From contig NC_063276.1 of the NCBI RefSeq assembly GCF_910591885.1, positions 7,874,001 through 7,938,000 on the forward strand: a stretch of DNA of 64,000 nucleotides, read 5' to 3'. The translations under genes were made by a program, and so were the position numbers. The stretch's first letter is position 1, and each line of letters starts with the position of its first letter. Under the pieces are notes generated by a model. That model did not search any database. It was not told the DNA's origin and saw only the letters and a list, made by a program, of their open reading frames with translations. Below are positions 1-11,480 of this stretch, piece after piece. The stretch is from Bombus terrestris (lineage: Eukaryota > Arthropoda > Insecta > Hymenoptera > Apidae).

Positions 1-230
1 GTCAGGTAATCACGGTGCCTCGTAATGACCGTGATAACGAGCCACTTCCCGTCCGAAAAGGTGATCGTCCCTCTGGTAATTGAACGTTGTGCAGGGGAAA
101 GGACATGAACAGGAATCGTTGCGTGCCCCTAAACCGCCTGGAAATTGATTAGGAGACACTCTTTTCGGCGTGTTACGAGAGATCGAGTAGAAGACCTGTT
201 AGCGATGTCCCGTTAAAAGTAAATTATTTA
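1..230. other. CpG-containing island, cut by the window edge
   Basis: The segment is less AT-rich than its surroundings, with many CG dinucleotides and no open frame. It may be the tail of a conserved non-coding element. No repeat or RNA signature is visible. Confidence 0.2.
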
Positions 231-1086
231 TCCTTCTTTCCTTTCTTTTTTTTTATAATGTATAGTGGTTAATAAAAGATGATATTTAACATTTATTTAA
301 TATCTTTTGACGTATATTCTGATACTACGAGGTACTATGTTCTATGAGGATTTTTCGATCTAAAAAGAATTAACCTTTCTGTAACATAATTACAATAATA
401 TTAAAGTTTTAAGTAAAACAGCTGTATATTTTCGTCTTGTAAAATGGGCTGATTTGTGATTGAATAAGAAGAAATCTTCAGAAGCTTCATGAGAAATCGT
501 TAAAGGAAGTTGTTTTATCAAAAGAAATTCTACCAGTTCGTCTTAATAGAGTAAGTTCAAGGGGGCTTTTACTTGAAATTGTTTCAAGACCGCGAGGGAC
601 ACGATTGTTTACGACTATCGCAAAATAAATTGCAGGCAACAAGCTTCGACCCGTGATAAATTGCAGCGTATAACAAGGGAAAAATTACCACGATACCTAC
701 AGCATTTTTTTTCCTGTAATAATAGGTCACCAGAGCATCTAGGGTCTACAAGTTCTGATATTCTACTTATTTGATTGCGGAGATATAACGAAGTGTATCG
801 ATCAACTATAACTCGAAATGGCTATTTCTCTAGCTTTTTAATGCTTTTGCTATATCATGAGGTAACAGAAAACGTTTGCTGTCAAGTGTAAATATCAACC
901 TTAAATGAAGCGTTATTCGTCATTTTACAGCTTTCTACAAGATTTAAAAAATGTATTACAGCGTTATTAAAAGATTCGTTACTGATTATTTTACGAAGTT
1001 CATTTTTACAGACTTCCACATAAATATTTCGGCAAAATCAATCTTTCCCTTTCTCTTCGAAATCCCCTATTTTCCATTTCATTTGA
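231..1086. other. AT-rich spacer
   Basis: AT-rich DNA with short homopolymer runs and no ORF, repeat pair or RNA-like structure that I can support. Confidence 0.4.
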
Positions 1087-1625
1087 TCAGACTTCAGTAA
1101 CTAAATTTACACGCCAGTGATTCACTACCTCTCGATTTACTTTCATTACAGACGGAGAACATAGCGGCATCTTGGAATTTCCAACGAAAGAAGGACGTCT
1201 GCAGCGAGGACGTGTAATTCCTTGGATCGAAAAATCCTCGTAATCGTAGCTCCTAAAAATGTTCATCTCCATTCGCGCGGTTTTATCGAAGATAGAGAAA
1301 GCGAACGAATGGCACGGACGGACGGACAAGTAAAAATTTACAGCGGCGCGCGGACGTGTCCCGGTCGATCGTGAAAGAACAATCGAGTCACGCGTCGAAG
1401 GATCCGAGGCGGAAAGAAAGAGGAGAACGATTGCCTTCTCGAGGCGTTCGAACGAGCGGCCATGGGAAGGGGTTGGTTTTCAAAAGGACGTTTGTACGTG
1501 ACGCCGGCGAAGGATTCGCAATATTCCTTTCTCCCCGTTTCACCCCTTCGATCTCTATCACCCTTACTACCCGCCTTATTTATTTCTCCCTGTGCTGTCT
1601 CTGTCTCTAATTAACTAGCCTCCTT
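1087..1625. other. CpG-dense island, unidentified
   Basis: A strongly CpG-rich block with short ORFs on both strands (80 codons minus, 84 codons plus). Neither has a recognisable motif, and opposing open frames are expected in GC-rich DNA. It ends in a pyrimidine-rich stretch (about 1560-1660) leading to an AG followed five bases later by a consensus donor at 1666-1671. It could be a regulatory island or part of an untranslated exon. Confidence 0.3.
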
Positions 1626-1671
1626 CGTCTATCTGTCCATTCGAATCTCTCTGTTCCAGGATACGTAAGTA

Positions 1672-2130
1672 TGCACTTATATTTTATTTTAGCTGTTCAG
1701 TTTTCTCTTTATTTGTTTTTTCATGTTTTTTTAAAATTTATTTTATTTTTATACCAGAAATAAAATTTCTTTCGGGCAAAGCGTGAAAAATCAAATTATC
1801 ATAGAATAAAATAGAATTTTACAATAATACTGAATTTCTAATCGAATATTATTTGTCAGTGGATATGAATTTATAAATAATGTTAAATAGATGTTAAATG
1901 GAACGATATACTTGTGTGTGGACATTTACGTTCGATTGAATTATTTTGATCTAATCTGAAAATAGTGAAATTTGGTAGCGTTATACGAGATACCTTGGAG
2001 TAATTGAGATTTACGAATTTCATTATTTCATTTAATAAGTTTATTGTTTGCTTATGATAAAATCTCTATTTGTGAGATGAGGTGATAATTGTAGCTGCTA
2101 GCTGTAGATGTCGTTGATGGGGTACTGCTG
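1672..2130. other. AT-rich spacer
   Basis: AT-rich, without ORFs or recognised repeats. Confidence 0.4.
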
Positions 2131-2163
2131 TTTTTCTTCTATTTTTGATACGTAGAAGAAAAA
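2131..2163. other. 11-bp-arm inverted repeat
   Basis: TTTTTCTTCTA at 2131-2141 is exactly complementary to TAGAAGAAAAA at 2153-2163, leaving an 11-nt loop. Read on the minus strand, its T-run sits just downstream of the tRNA-like element at 2165-2250 and could act as an RNA polymerase III terminator. Confidence 0.6.
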
Positions 2164-2164
2164 T

Positions 2165-2250
2165 CAGACACCGGTCGCCGGGTTTCGAAACCCGGGGTCC
2201 CGAACGTTCGTAATTCTAAGGCGCTAACCACTGTCGTCGTTCGACACTAG
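2165..2250 (-). repeat. tRNA-like / tRNA-derived SINE remnant
   Basis: Read on the minus strand, the segment carries an A-box-like AGTGGTTAGCGCC, then a B-box-like GGTTTCGAAACC inside a perfect T-arm-like palindrome at 2178-2195, followed by a T-run. The order and spacing resemble a tRNA. However, the T loop has an extra base, the acceptor arms do not pair well and no clean anticodon arm forms, so this is more likely a tRNA pseudogene or a SINE head than a working tRNA. A covariance-model search would decide. Confidence 0.4.
2178..2195. other. Perfect 18-bp palindrome
   Basis: CCGGGTTTCGAAACCCGG is its own reverse complement. It overlaps the B-box/T-arm part of the tRNA-like remnant and is followed by a second perfect palindrome, CGAACGTTCG, at 2201-2210. 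Confidence 0.85.
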
Positions 2251-2260
2251 TTAGTGTCGA
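2241..2260. other. 20-bp inverted repeat
   Basis: TCGACACTA at 2241-2249 and TAGTGTCGA at 2252-2260 are complementary arms around two bases. It lies at the 5' side of the tRNA-like element as read on the minus strand. Confidence 0.75.
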
Positions 2261-2984
2261 GTGGTGTTATTTTATTATCGAGTGCCGCCACAAAGAGAAG
2301 AAATTTTACTTGATGGAAACATTAGAAGACATAATGTTTATAGATAAATTTGGCCTGGTGAAAGTAGACTTGCAATAAGAATTTCTCTTTCAGTTATGAA
2401 AGCTATTAATAAAACATAGCAAATGTGAATATGTTTTAATATCACTAGTATCAAATGTATTAAAATTTCACTAGTTATTGATTCTCTGTACCTCTAAAAA
2501 AATAAAGTATTTCAAAATCCAGGAAAAAGATGTCTGAAGAAAAGATGTCTCATATAAACGGGAAAAAAGAAATGAGAAGAGTAGCAGTGTTAAACAATTA
2601 TAATTCAACAGCAAGCGTCAACGTTTAAAAATAATTAACAGATATTTGACCCAGCAAAATATCTAAATACGTAATTAACAATAAAATTCTACTTTTTAGC
2701 ATGAAATATCGCCTCGATATATTAATTTATCTACGCAAAGAAAGCTTCGCCAACCGAACTTACCTCCTTAAAAGAATAAAAAGGAATTATATTCGACTCA
2801 CTTAGCAAGGAGATTAATGTCCAATTTTACTACGCAATTCACTATCGTCACGATCACTCACCACCACTAGCACGGCACTTTTCTTTCTCTAAAATCTTTT
2901 CATTAACATTTCTACTTGTTTACCCTTTTTCTCTTATGAATAACTCGTCCCTCTAACACTGCCACTCGTATCTGGCGATTTTTA
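2261..2984. other. AT-rich spacer
   Basis: AT-rich with no supported gene. The last 150 bases become pyrimidine-rich towards the next island. Confidence 0.35.
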
Positions 2985-3400
2985 CACCGAGTTGCCCATC
3001 GCGTTTCCTTCATATTTCCGTCTCCAACGAGGCACGCACCTGCCTCTTCGTCGATTCGCCTCCATTTCTCCATCTGTCCGACCATTTATCTCCTTTCGAC
3101 CGCGTGTCCGCCCCCGCTACCTCCTTTCTTCGTACGTGTGCCGAATAGACACGTGTTCCCTACTCTGGCCGGGCTGATTGATCGACGAAAGAGGCGCGGA
3201 CGAAACGGTGCTCGAGGATTCAATCCGGCCCCGAGGTTACACGCGGCCCTAATCCCGGAAAGAACGGAACCGGAATTGAATGCTCGCCAGAACGACCGCT
3301 CTGCTTCTACCTCTTTCGTCAGCTTTAATTATTTCCACCCTTGCAACGGAACTCAGAGCGGGGTTAATTGAAGGTTCGCGACTAAACGAAAGCGTTTCGC
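2985..3400. other. CpG-rich island, unidentified
   Basis: CpG-rich sequence with two overlapping plus-strand ORFs of 61 and 77 codons in different frames and no domain. The overlap of frames argues for composition rather than coding. Confidence 0.25.
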
Positions 3401-3935
3401 TGTTTTTCTGCATCTTTTAAATGCCTCCTGGATTTCTCGAGATGATTCTTCTGCTTTGTGTTTCTTGAATCGAGATGGAGAAGAATGAGACGACCACGTT
3501 CTTTCGATTAACAGACCTGGATTTAGCGAGATGTCTAAAGGGCTTTTAGTTAGAATTTCTGGCTGTAGAATATCGTTGTGTCTTTGTGTCATCGTTCAGT
3601 ACGTTTCAATTTAGGACCATTCGTGTATTTATTTATACTTCGGTTAAGTATAGAAGTCTTAATTTTTTTTTAGAATATTCTCATACAGAATAGTTTATGT
3701 ATTTTAGGTTGCTGATAACGAGATATTAAGGATCTTAGTTCCTTCCACGAACTCAATGTATATTTTATTTAAACTATAAATATATTTTATTCATAATTCC
3801 ATTAGTATTTTCCTCCCTCCTTTTCCTCCTTCCTTTTCCTCATTCTCCCATTTTTGAGAATACCTACCATCTTTCCAAATCACCAATTTTTCATTCTACT
3901 CTACATCTTTCTCACAAACTCGATACACATTTTAT
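3401..3935. other. Spacer with pyrimidine tract
   Basis: AT-rich to about 3800, then a plus-strand C/T tract (about 3805-3900) made of imperfect CCTTCC/TTTTCCTC steps. A 79-codon minus-strand ORF at its start has no recognisable feature. Confidence 0.35.
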
Positions 3936-4573
3936 TTAGCACTAGAGCTATCACACCAGTCAAATTGACTGGTTTTACAATTTTATTTTAAAATTCCTAC
4001 TTCATGTTGTATTTTTTCCGCAATGATGTAATGACTTTCACAACGATAACTAAAAGAATAATATAATGAATTTTATTTTGTTTTTATGTATTCAAACTCA
4101 ATGTATTTTGTATCAAGGCTATTTATACCAATACCAGTCAAAATGATTGTTACTTATCAAAGTGTAAAAGGATCGTGCAATCTGTTTATCGAAGCCCAAT
4201 TAACCAGTTTCCTCGTTTTGTACAACTTCCTACACGTTTTTTAAATTTTTACCGCGTATCATTCGATATGATGATATCAGTTATCAAGAAAATTCCGGAT
4301 CGATCGCTAAATGTTAACACTAGCAATACCACACTAGTCCAAATGACTGGTTCTACAATTTTATAAATATGTTAATCCTCGTTTAGGGATCATGGTCCCA
4401 AATGATTAATAACAACAAAAATGTACTACATAACATAGAATTCCTTCTGTAAGAAAATAATAAATCAATAAATATAAAAATATTCTATTATTAGGTAATT
4501 TTTAAAAACCAGTTATTTTGACTGGTTTTGGTAGAAATAGCTTCCTCTTAACTATTGATAATTCTAGTGTTAA
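3936..4573 (+). mobile_element. piggyBac-type non-autonomous element, copy 1
   Basis: The element is about 638 bp and aligns end to end, same orientation, with 39259-39893. The right end is a TTAA at 4570-4573 and the left target site has decayed to TTAG (3936-3939). Termini are inverted: TAGCACTAGAGCTATCA on the left against TAACACTAGAATTATCA on the complementary right end. TTAA target sites with inverted ends are characteristic of piggyBac transposons. No transposase is encoded (the 63-codon ORF inside is unrelated), so it is a MITE-like passenger. A near-palindromic motif of the form CCAGTCAAATTGACTGG recurs four times inside. Confidence 0.75.
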
Positions 4574-4930
4574 ATCTCTTATTCTTCATTTTGTTAGTAT
4601 CCTTACGTAAATCCTTTCCTTCAACATTTATACAACATTTTATACAAACTTACAATGTCATTTCCTATTCGGTCATCTCGTAAGTACCATTTTTTCCAAA
4701 TCAACAATTCTTCACTTTACTTTGTAGCTTTTCCACGAGTCTCTGCATCTTATCAAGCTTTTTATCCATCGTCTCTCTTCACCTATACTTTCCCTACAAA
4801 GACCTAGCCCCTTCCAAAATTTCTCTTCATTTTTCTTCACCATCACAATTTTTGGTCCTCTCACCTCCTACTCTCTCCCCTTTAAACCCCCATCCATCCT
4901 TGCCCTCATTCCTACCATTCGCTCCCGTCG
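4574..4930. other. Pyrimidine-rich spacer
   Basis: The plus strand is mostly T and C from about 4600 to 4920. There is no ORF. It resembles the other plus-strand pyrimidine tracts in the window (3.8, 22, 23.2 and 26.4 kb). Confidence 0.4.
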
Positions 4931-5160
4931 CGCCACACTAAATGAGATTAATCGTTTTGTCATAGTGATTCGATTAACCCCGCACGGCGGCCGAATCTCG
5001 AACATATGTTGCCCGCAAATCACGATTTTCCCGACAGACTGGCTAGTAACGCGCCATACGGCCGGTCGTTCGTTGTGATCTAGCCATAACTATCAGCGTG
5101 CAGATTTTCAGATCATCAATCGCGACGGTTTCATGGAAAGAGACCGTTTCAACAACATAG
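4931..5160. other. CpG-rich island with homeodomain-like cores
   Basis: GC-rich compared with its flanks, not open in any frame for long, and containing several ATTA/TAAT cores (for example GAGATTAATCG and CGATTAACCCC). This composition is typical of insect conserved non-coding enhancers, but conservation cannot be judged from one sequence. Confidence 0.3.
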
Positions 5161-5612
5161 TTTCCTCGTGTATACTTTTAATTTTAAGCGCATTGTCCCT
5201 GACAACGAGTCTTCGATCAAACGCAGCAGAAAAAAATAAATAATCGGAGTTTCCGTATATTATTTAGAGGAGAATAGTGAGCGAATGAAAGAAATTGCAG
5301 TTGAAAAAAAGTATTTGGTCGGGAGAAGTCGTGGAGAAAGTATTAGACACTATAGATTTACAAAGAGATAAGCAGTCATTTGTTTACGGAAAGCTACAAG
5401 TCTTGAGTATTTACAAAATTATAACGAAATAATACGTTTGAAAATTTCTTTCGTCGAAGAAAAGATATCTCGCCGATATAAACTTTTGTTATTTAGGGAC
5501 ATTCGACGTCTTACGTCAATACATTAAATGCAAGCAGAAGAATTGATTTAGGTTTAGAAGTGCGTTAGTAAAGTTGCAAACACAAGATTATTTTATTTAT
5601 TATATATCAACA
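5161..5612. other. AT-rich spacer
   Basis: AT-rich, without ORFs or repeats that I can pair within the window. Confidence 0.35.
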
Positions 5613-5614
5613 TA

Positions 5615-5825
5615 TTAGGACGTCCGAAAAGTTTCTTTCGTTTTATAAGGAAATAATGGATGCACATTTTCCGTTTTATATTATTTTATCGAATTACGTA
5701 TGGTCTATTTTGTTTTATCAAGATAAAAATCACGACATTTGACAGATTAGATTTCATGTTTGTATGAAGATGCATTGTTGTAAAAGACGTGTCTGTAAAA
5801 GAAAGACACTTTTCGGACAACCTAA
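5615..5825 (+). mobile_element. mariner-type MITE, copy 1
   Basis: A 211-bp element flanked by TA on both sides (5613-5614 and 5826-5827). Its inverted ends are TTAGGACGTCCGAAAAGT on the left and, read inward from the right, TTAGGTTGTCCGAAAAGT. The interior is non-coding. A second copy lies at 46277-46483 in the opposite orientation. TA target duplications and short inverted ends fit a deletion derivative of a Tc1/mariner transposon that depended on an enzyme supplied elsewhere. Confidence 0.85.
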
Positions 5826-5827
5826 TA

Positions 5828-6180
5828 GATTACTTCACACACGCAAACATGGTATAATTCTCTACATTTGTTCTAATAAATGTTCGATATAGTTTTTCCC
5901 ATTTTAATATAATATAAAACTCAGATTTGTGGATCATAAATCGAAGTACATTTTCAATGTGTTACGAAAAGATTCGCTTACCATGTCAAAGGTTACCATA
6001 ATAAATGCTCATTTTGCATCAAACTTTTACAACCTATACTGCTTACTATGATAGCAGTATTCAAATAAAATCGTTTCGTTGCAATCGAAGGACCGAAGAA
6101 TAAGGGTAATAAGATGTCTATTCATCAATCAAGTAATTAAAAATAATATCGGTATTTAATGAAAGAGACTCAATGAGATT
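5828..6180. other. AT-rich spacer
   Basis: No supported feature. Confidence 0.35.
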
Positions 6181-6660
6181 CGTAGCTTCAATCAAGATCA
6201 ATTTTCCTGGATCCTTTCTCGAATGTCAATAGCGTCCAGAATCGATATCGGATCGACTAATTGGAAAGCCGATCGAAGCGTGTTACAAAACGAAGTCGGA
6301 CGAACAATTTCACCCGATAGGATTCGAATCGTGTTGGAGGGATCAGAAGGCAGAGGTAGAAAAGAGGAAATCTCCTAACGCGATATCACGTTGAAATATC
6401 GTCGCGCATTGACAAGCCGGAACACTTTTACCAGTCGCCATCGATAAGTTAATCGAGTCAAACAAATATCGAGAAAGGCATTTAATGGTTTTTATCTCTG
6501 GCCAGAGCCACGTATTGAATGCGTCGGTTTTTCAAGCGGAGAAAGGTCGATCTGTCTTCCCGTTCAACCCTCATCCCCCTCCTGGCAGCCATTCATATGC
6601 GATATTAGAAGTGGACTGGCCGGTTTTTATTGTACATATCGCGATGCAGAACTGCAGAGG
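6181..6660. other. CpG-rich island
   Basis: Raised GC and CpG with many CGAT steps. It includes a 64-codon plus-strand ORF (6485-6679) without recognisable motifs. It may be regulatory. Confidence 0.25.
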
Positions 6661-7150
6661 AATTTCAGGGAAATACTGAATACGTCCACAGGCGTTAAAA
6701 ATGGGAAATAGTAGAAATTTTTTGTGCAACGTAAAGAAAATCCTATGTCGAATAAAATATTAGTATTTAATGTAATCTTTAGATATAAGCAGGATAATAA
6801 TTTAAATGAAATGAACAAGTATACGTACATTAAAGATAGGAAATGTCTAAAGTATTGTGTGTATTATATTTTTAAATTTTACGTGTATCATACTTTAAAT
6901 ATGAATTTTTGTGGTTTTGAAATAAATAGTACAATGTTACGATTGCTATGATATTAGTATTCAATGCAATATAAATGCAGCCTGAATAATAATTTGAAAT
7001 ATCCAATACGTCCACTTGCATTAGAATTTTTAATACCCAATGGTTAAATAAATGTTGCATATTGCATCCCAAAAATCTACTGTTATAAATCAATAATATT
7101 ATTGGAAAGAATGTTGAATCAACCGTATTAAAGTATGTTAAATTATGAAT
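6661..7150. other. AT-rich spacer
   Basis: Very AT-rich; the short ORFs on both strands consist of low-complexity Asn/Tyr/Lys/Ile codons and look random. Confidence 0.35.
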
Positions 7151-8070
7151 CAGCCAGTGAGATTGACGTGATGTTGAAATCCTATGTTTGATTTATGTCT
7201 TTGATTAAGAATTATTCCGAATCCAATTTGAATTTCAAACTACGAAGTGCAGTTGAATTTGAATTAGAATTCATAATCTATCTTCAAATCTATTGAATTA
7301 GAATTCATGTGAATAATTTCTCATGATTTGAATTAGGATTCATAATCTATCTTCAAATCTAATTATAAGTTAGAATCTAGCTTTGGGTTAGATAACATTA
7401 AATTTGGACCTGATTCTAGATCTTCAAATCGATAAAAACTGGATTCAAACGTAATCTAGATCCATAAAAGATGTAGTTTTGACCTAGTTCCGATTTCTAT
7501 AGATCTGGGTCTAAGTTTAACATAACTCGAAGCTAAGTATCGACAAAATACGATGCAAATTTAATACAGAACTAGTTTGAGCTTAAATCTTAACCTTGAC
7601 CTAGTGAAATTCAACTTGAATCAAACTCTGTGCATTATCTAAAATTAACCAAATCTACGCTTTAATCTACGATTTAATCTACGCTAAATTTCACCATAAA
7701 TGTAGCACAAACTAAATCTCAACTTGCTCGAGTTTTAATTTAAGTCTTTAGTCTAATAAATCTTAAATTAGGGAAGGAATCAAATCTAATTTTAATCTAA
7801 TTTTAATTTGACATAAAATTAATTGAAATTTCGAAATTTCTACTTCTAATTAGGTAGTTATCAAATTGAAATTACATATTAAAGTCGATCCTAATTTAAT
7901 TTGAATTTTTTATTTCTTACAAATCTTCAATGAAGTTTTTGATTCAATTAAAATTTAATTCAGTAATTACAGTTTAATTTGATATAAAATTCTTCTATGT
8001 TTCATATTTTAAACCAATTCTAACATTTAATTTTAATTTAACAATTAAATTAAATTAAATCTCGAAACTT
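7151..8070. repeat. Degenerate AT-rich tandem-like block
   Basis: For about 900 bp the sequence is built from variants of AATTTGAATT, AATCTA and TTAATTT. One clear repeat is visible: the segment beginning GAATTAGAATTCATAATC at 7261 recurs with one change at 7330, a 69-bp offset. The block has the appearance of an old satellite or minisatellite that has lost its period. Confidence 0.45.
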
Positions 8071-8838
8071 GTATCAAATTTCAAATTATCGGAGACATAT
8101 TTTTAACGAATTGGAAAGAAATAGATCTATTTTATTCACTCTGTATTCCACTTTATAGTTGTAAAAGGAAGTGAAAAGGGGCTTCCGAAAGAATCTAATC
8201 TACTAGAATACGTATTTTCAGTGAATAATGGAGGAAGGATAGGAATCGTAGCTAAAACACGTGCCACTGAGAAACCCATAAATACAAAGTGAAAGCTTCA
8301 GATACTTGGGGCGCGCTTTCATGTTTCTGATGAATTCTTGTTATCAAAACGCTGTCGTTATAAATTCCCCAAATCGTTTCTTAATGTAATCAACGATAAA
8401 TCAATTGATAAAAATATCCAGAGTGTGTTCTTTGCTAGCCTCTATTTTATTATGAATTCTTTACTATCTAACACGATAAAAGCAGTCACAAATAGAAATA
8501 TTGATCTAGGTAGTGAAAAAAATAATGTAAATTACTTTTGATAATATAATATGTGATATAATACACGCTTTGATAATAAGAAGTTAACGTGAGAATAAAT
8601 TTCGAGATAAATGTGTTTAAAATTATACACTCTGTCTGCTTCCTTTTCAACTGTTTTAGATCCTAAAGAAAAAAAAGAAAACAATAAGAGAAGACCCCTT
8701 CTAACTTTAAACAAAAATAGTTGATTTTTGAGTTAGAAGTTACACTTACTATCTTTTTATAAATCTATATTACACATTACAAAATATGATAACAATTTAC
8801 TTCAATATTTATTTGTTAGATAATACGTGCATTGATCT
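8071..8838. other. AT-rich spacer
   Basis: AT-rich with small random ORFs (67 codons plus, 60 codons minus). No gene supported. Confidence 0.3.
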
Positions 8839-9232
8839 TCGGCCATCTCGAACTCGCGAAGATTCTAGGCTAAGTGTTGAGTGTTGGTGTTGAGGTTTTT
8901 GACTCATTGCCAGTCTTCTTGCCAGAGGGTTCATCATTCATCACCTTCCCCACTCCGTGACCAGATCCTTCCAGAAAACCCTTATCGCTTGTTACGTGCC
9001 ACGAGGCACCGTGACCCCGAGTGTTCGCGAGTCATCGGCCCCATGCACGCAATCCTCAGCGGCGGACAACAACAAAGAGCGTCGGGTTCGTGCGGCACCC
9101 CGAAACTATAACATTCGCAATTCCTAGAATCGCGCTCGTCAAACCCGCTATCGAGTCTAAACGCTGATGACACATTTATGATAGTGGTTATCGACAATAT
9201 AATACTCTCTTGGAAATCGATCGACACTGCAT
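8839..9232. other. CpG-rich island
   Basis: CpG-dense with opposing ORFs of 76 (plus) and 81 (minus) codons. The plus ORF happens to spell LSGGQQQR near its end, which resembles an ABC-transporter signature, but no Walker A, Walker B or H-loop lies in a suitable position. It is best read as a regulatory or unclassified island. Confidence 0.3.
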
Positions 9233-9244
9233 GATGAGTCGTGC

Positions 9245-9356
9245 AACATATTGTATACTGTATACTGTAGTATATATATATCTGTACTATATTATATATT
9301 AATATTAATCTATACTATATTATAAGTGTATATAATATACTAATATATAATATAAA
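9245..9356. repeat. TA-rich low-complexity tract
   Basis: About 110 bp of TATA/TAATAT steps, highly self-complementary and expected to be polymorphic in length. Confidence 0.7.
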
Positions 9357-10059
9357 CACTTGCTGCTTAATATAACTGTTTTTATTAACGCCAGGGGCTT
9401 AGAATAGCCTTCTTAATGTGTTTTAAAATACAAAAATCCAAAAGTCTACAGATAAACGTGTAACGAGATAATTGCGTAAGATACGACAATTACAAGCGTC
9501 AGCTTTATTATTATATATTGGCTTGTTACCAACGAAACAATACATCGCGACTTTAAGATACCTACAGTTAAAGAAGAAATATCCAAATTCAGTAATAGAT
9601 ATAACATAAGAATTAAAAACCACCAAAACCCACCAGTTACTCAATTACTTGACACGACGGATTAGATCTGCAGGCTAAAAAGACATTATCCTCTAGATTT
9701 AAACATTAGATTCAGCTAGAATCAAACATACGATAATCATTTATTATTCACGTTATAGTATCACGCCGGAATAATTTACTTATCATTTTCAATGAGAATT
9801 GATTCGAAAATCAATTAAATCGGGTTATAATATATTATAGTACGCAAGTACGATGATTATGAAGAACCAAATCATTGCAATTTGTAATTTTGTAATTAAT
9901 ACATATCTTGTAAAAAATAAGCAAGTGTCCAAATATTTTTATAGCGGTAGTGTGAATAGATAAATACTTGCGAAACTCTTTGCATGATAGTATACTGTAA
10001 ACATAGCTAATATATTACAACAACCGTAGCTTCTATGTTATGACATATTGTATTTTAAG
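9357..10059. other. AT-rich spacer
   Basis: No supported feature; a 73-codon minus-strand ORF is unremarkable. Confidence 0.3.
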
Positions 10060-10400
10060 AGCGAAAGCACCGAGAGTCAGGCAGATGCACCTGATCGTTT
10101 CCGGTGGTAGCGATTTTCATTGAACTTCATGGCATGCACGGGATATAATTTTGGAAACGAATCGTTCTACGCGGAAGGGGACATCGTAGGGCGTGTACAC
10201 ACGGACAACGGACTTTATTGCGTACCTACATGGATTCCCATAATTTCAGGGATTCATATAATGCTGGACTACGTCATGCTCTACAGCCTGCGTCTCCCCC
10301 CCGTTGAGACATCGTGCACAGGATGCATTGTGCCCCATAAAGGGAATCCTCCCTTGGAATATATGCAAAAGCAAGTACGTGCCTTCCTTTCGTTCCAACT
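10060..10400. other. GC-richer island with 110-codon ORF
   Basis: The island contains the plus-strand ORF 10120-10452. Its first 85 codons lie in GC-richer DNA and end at a donor-like CAA/GTACGT (about 10372-10380), after which the sequence becomes pyrimidine-rich and simple. The protein would contain several Cys residues (for example TSCTGC) but matches no family that I know. An internal exon is possible, but so is chance. Confidence 0.2.
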
Positions 10401-11480
10401 TCCTTTTATACCTCCCACCTTTCTTACTTTCATAGTCTCGAGATTTCCCTAATATTCTTCTCCTATATTTCCCTTCGTTCCTCCTGTCTTCCGTTTTGTT
10501 TGTATCTTCTGTATCTTCGATCTGATTTTTATTTCATTTGGAAGAAGTGCTCTGGTTACACTATATTTGAAATTGCTGAAAGTTTGAAAAATTCTACAAC
10601 ACAACGACCGCGGATTTGTATTCAAGCCAGAGATAACCGTTTCGAGTTATTTCCTGCAGACGCAACCAACTGGAATGCACCTTATTACAATACAAAAATG
10701 GTTATAACCCAGGAAAAAGGAAAAACGATAGGACACGTTCGTATGAACTCTTTTACTTACTGTTTATCTACCATTAAAGTAAGCCCTTATAAAACATCGT
10801 ATACAGTCTTACGACGCTTTACAAGTATTACGACGCTTGTTGTTTTCACAGAGAACATAGTAATCCATCTAGATTATTAGAAAATTAATTAATCAACCAG
10901 AAGTTTACACGTGTACGAGATAACGATTCGAAACACACGTAAAAAATTTATAAGGATTATTTGGAAGAGTTACAGAGGAATAACTTCGAATCTCGTAAAA
11001 AGGATGCCCATGAGAAAGAACTATATATTTTCACCGTTACAGTGCTGTGCAAAAATTTTCGACCAGATAAATTCTTCACTTTATATACGGGTAGCGATAT
11101 CTAAAAGAACCATAAATAATATTGAGTATAAAGCTATGATAAGTAAAGAAGATAGTATAATACATGAACACTATTATATACTTCTATAATATTTCTTAAA
11201 ATTCTTTAAATATAATATCTAAAAATTCTTTAAATATAATATCCCTTGAAATAGTGTAACTTTTTCTTGAGAACTCTTTCATGTAGCAATAAATACATTT
11301 GACATTTCCATCATTTCATTTACCTTGACCACCCTTATGTATATAAGACGGTGCTCAGTTTATTGGATTCAGATATATATATATTTTATATGCTACATTA
11401 TACCAAACAATCTACTCCAACCTTCTTCCTCCTCGAACATTTGCCCCAGAAAAATCAATCAATCGACTGTGGCCCCTTTT
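10401..11480. other. AT-rich spacer
   Basis: AT-rich with several 80-126-codon plus-strand ORFs of low complexity. A 22-bp segment around 11205-11245 is directly repeated (AAATTCTTTAAATATAATAT twice). No gene supported. Confidence 0.3.

Noticed and set aside
8881..9111. LSGGQQQR motif in a 76-codon ORF, resembling an ABC-transporter signature
   Set aside because: There is no Walker A, Walker B, Q-loop or H-loop in the right places, the frame is short, and an opposing ORF of similar length covers the same DNA. Chance in GC-rich sequence.
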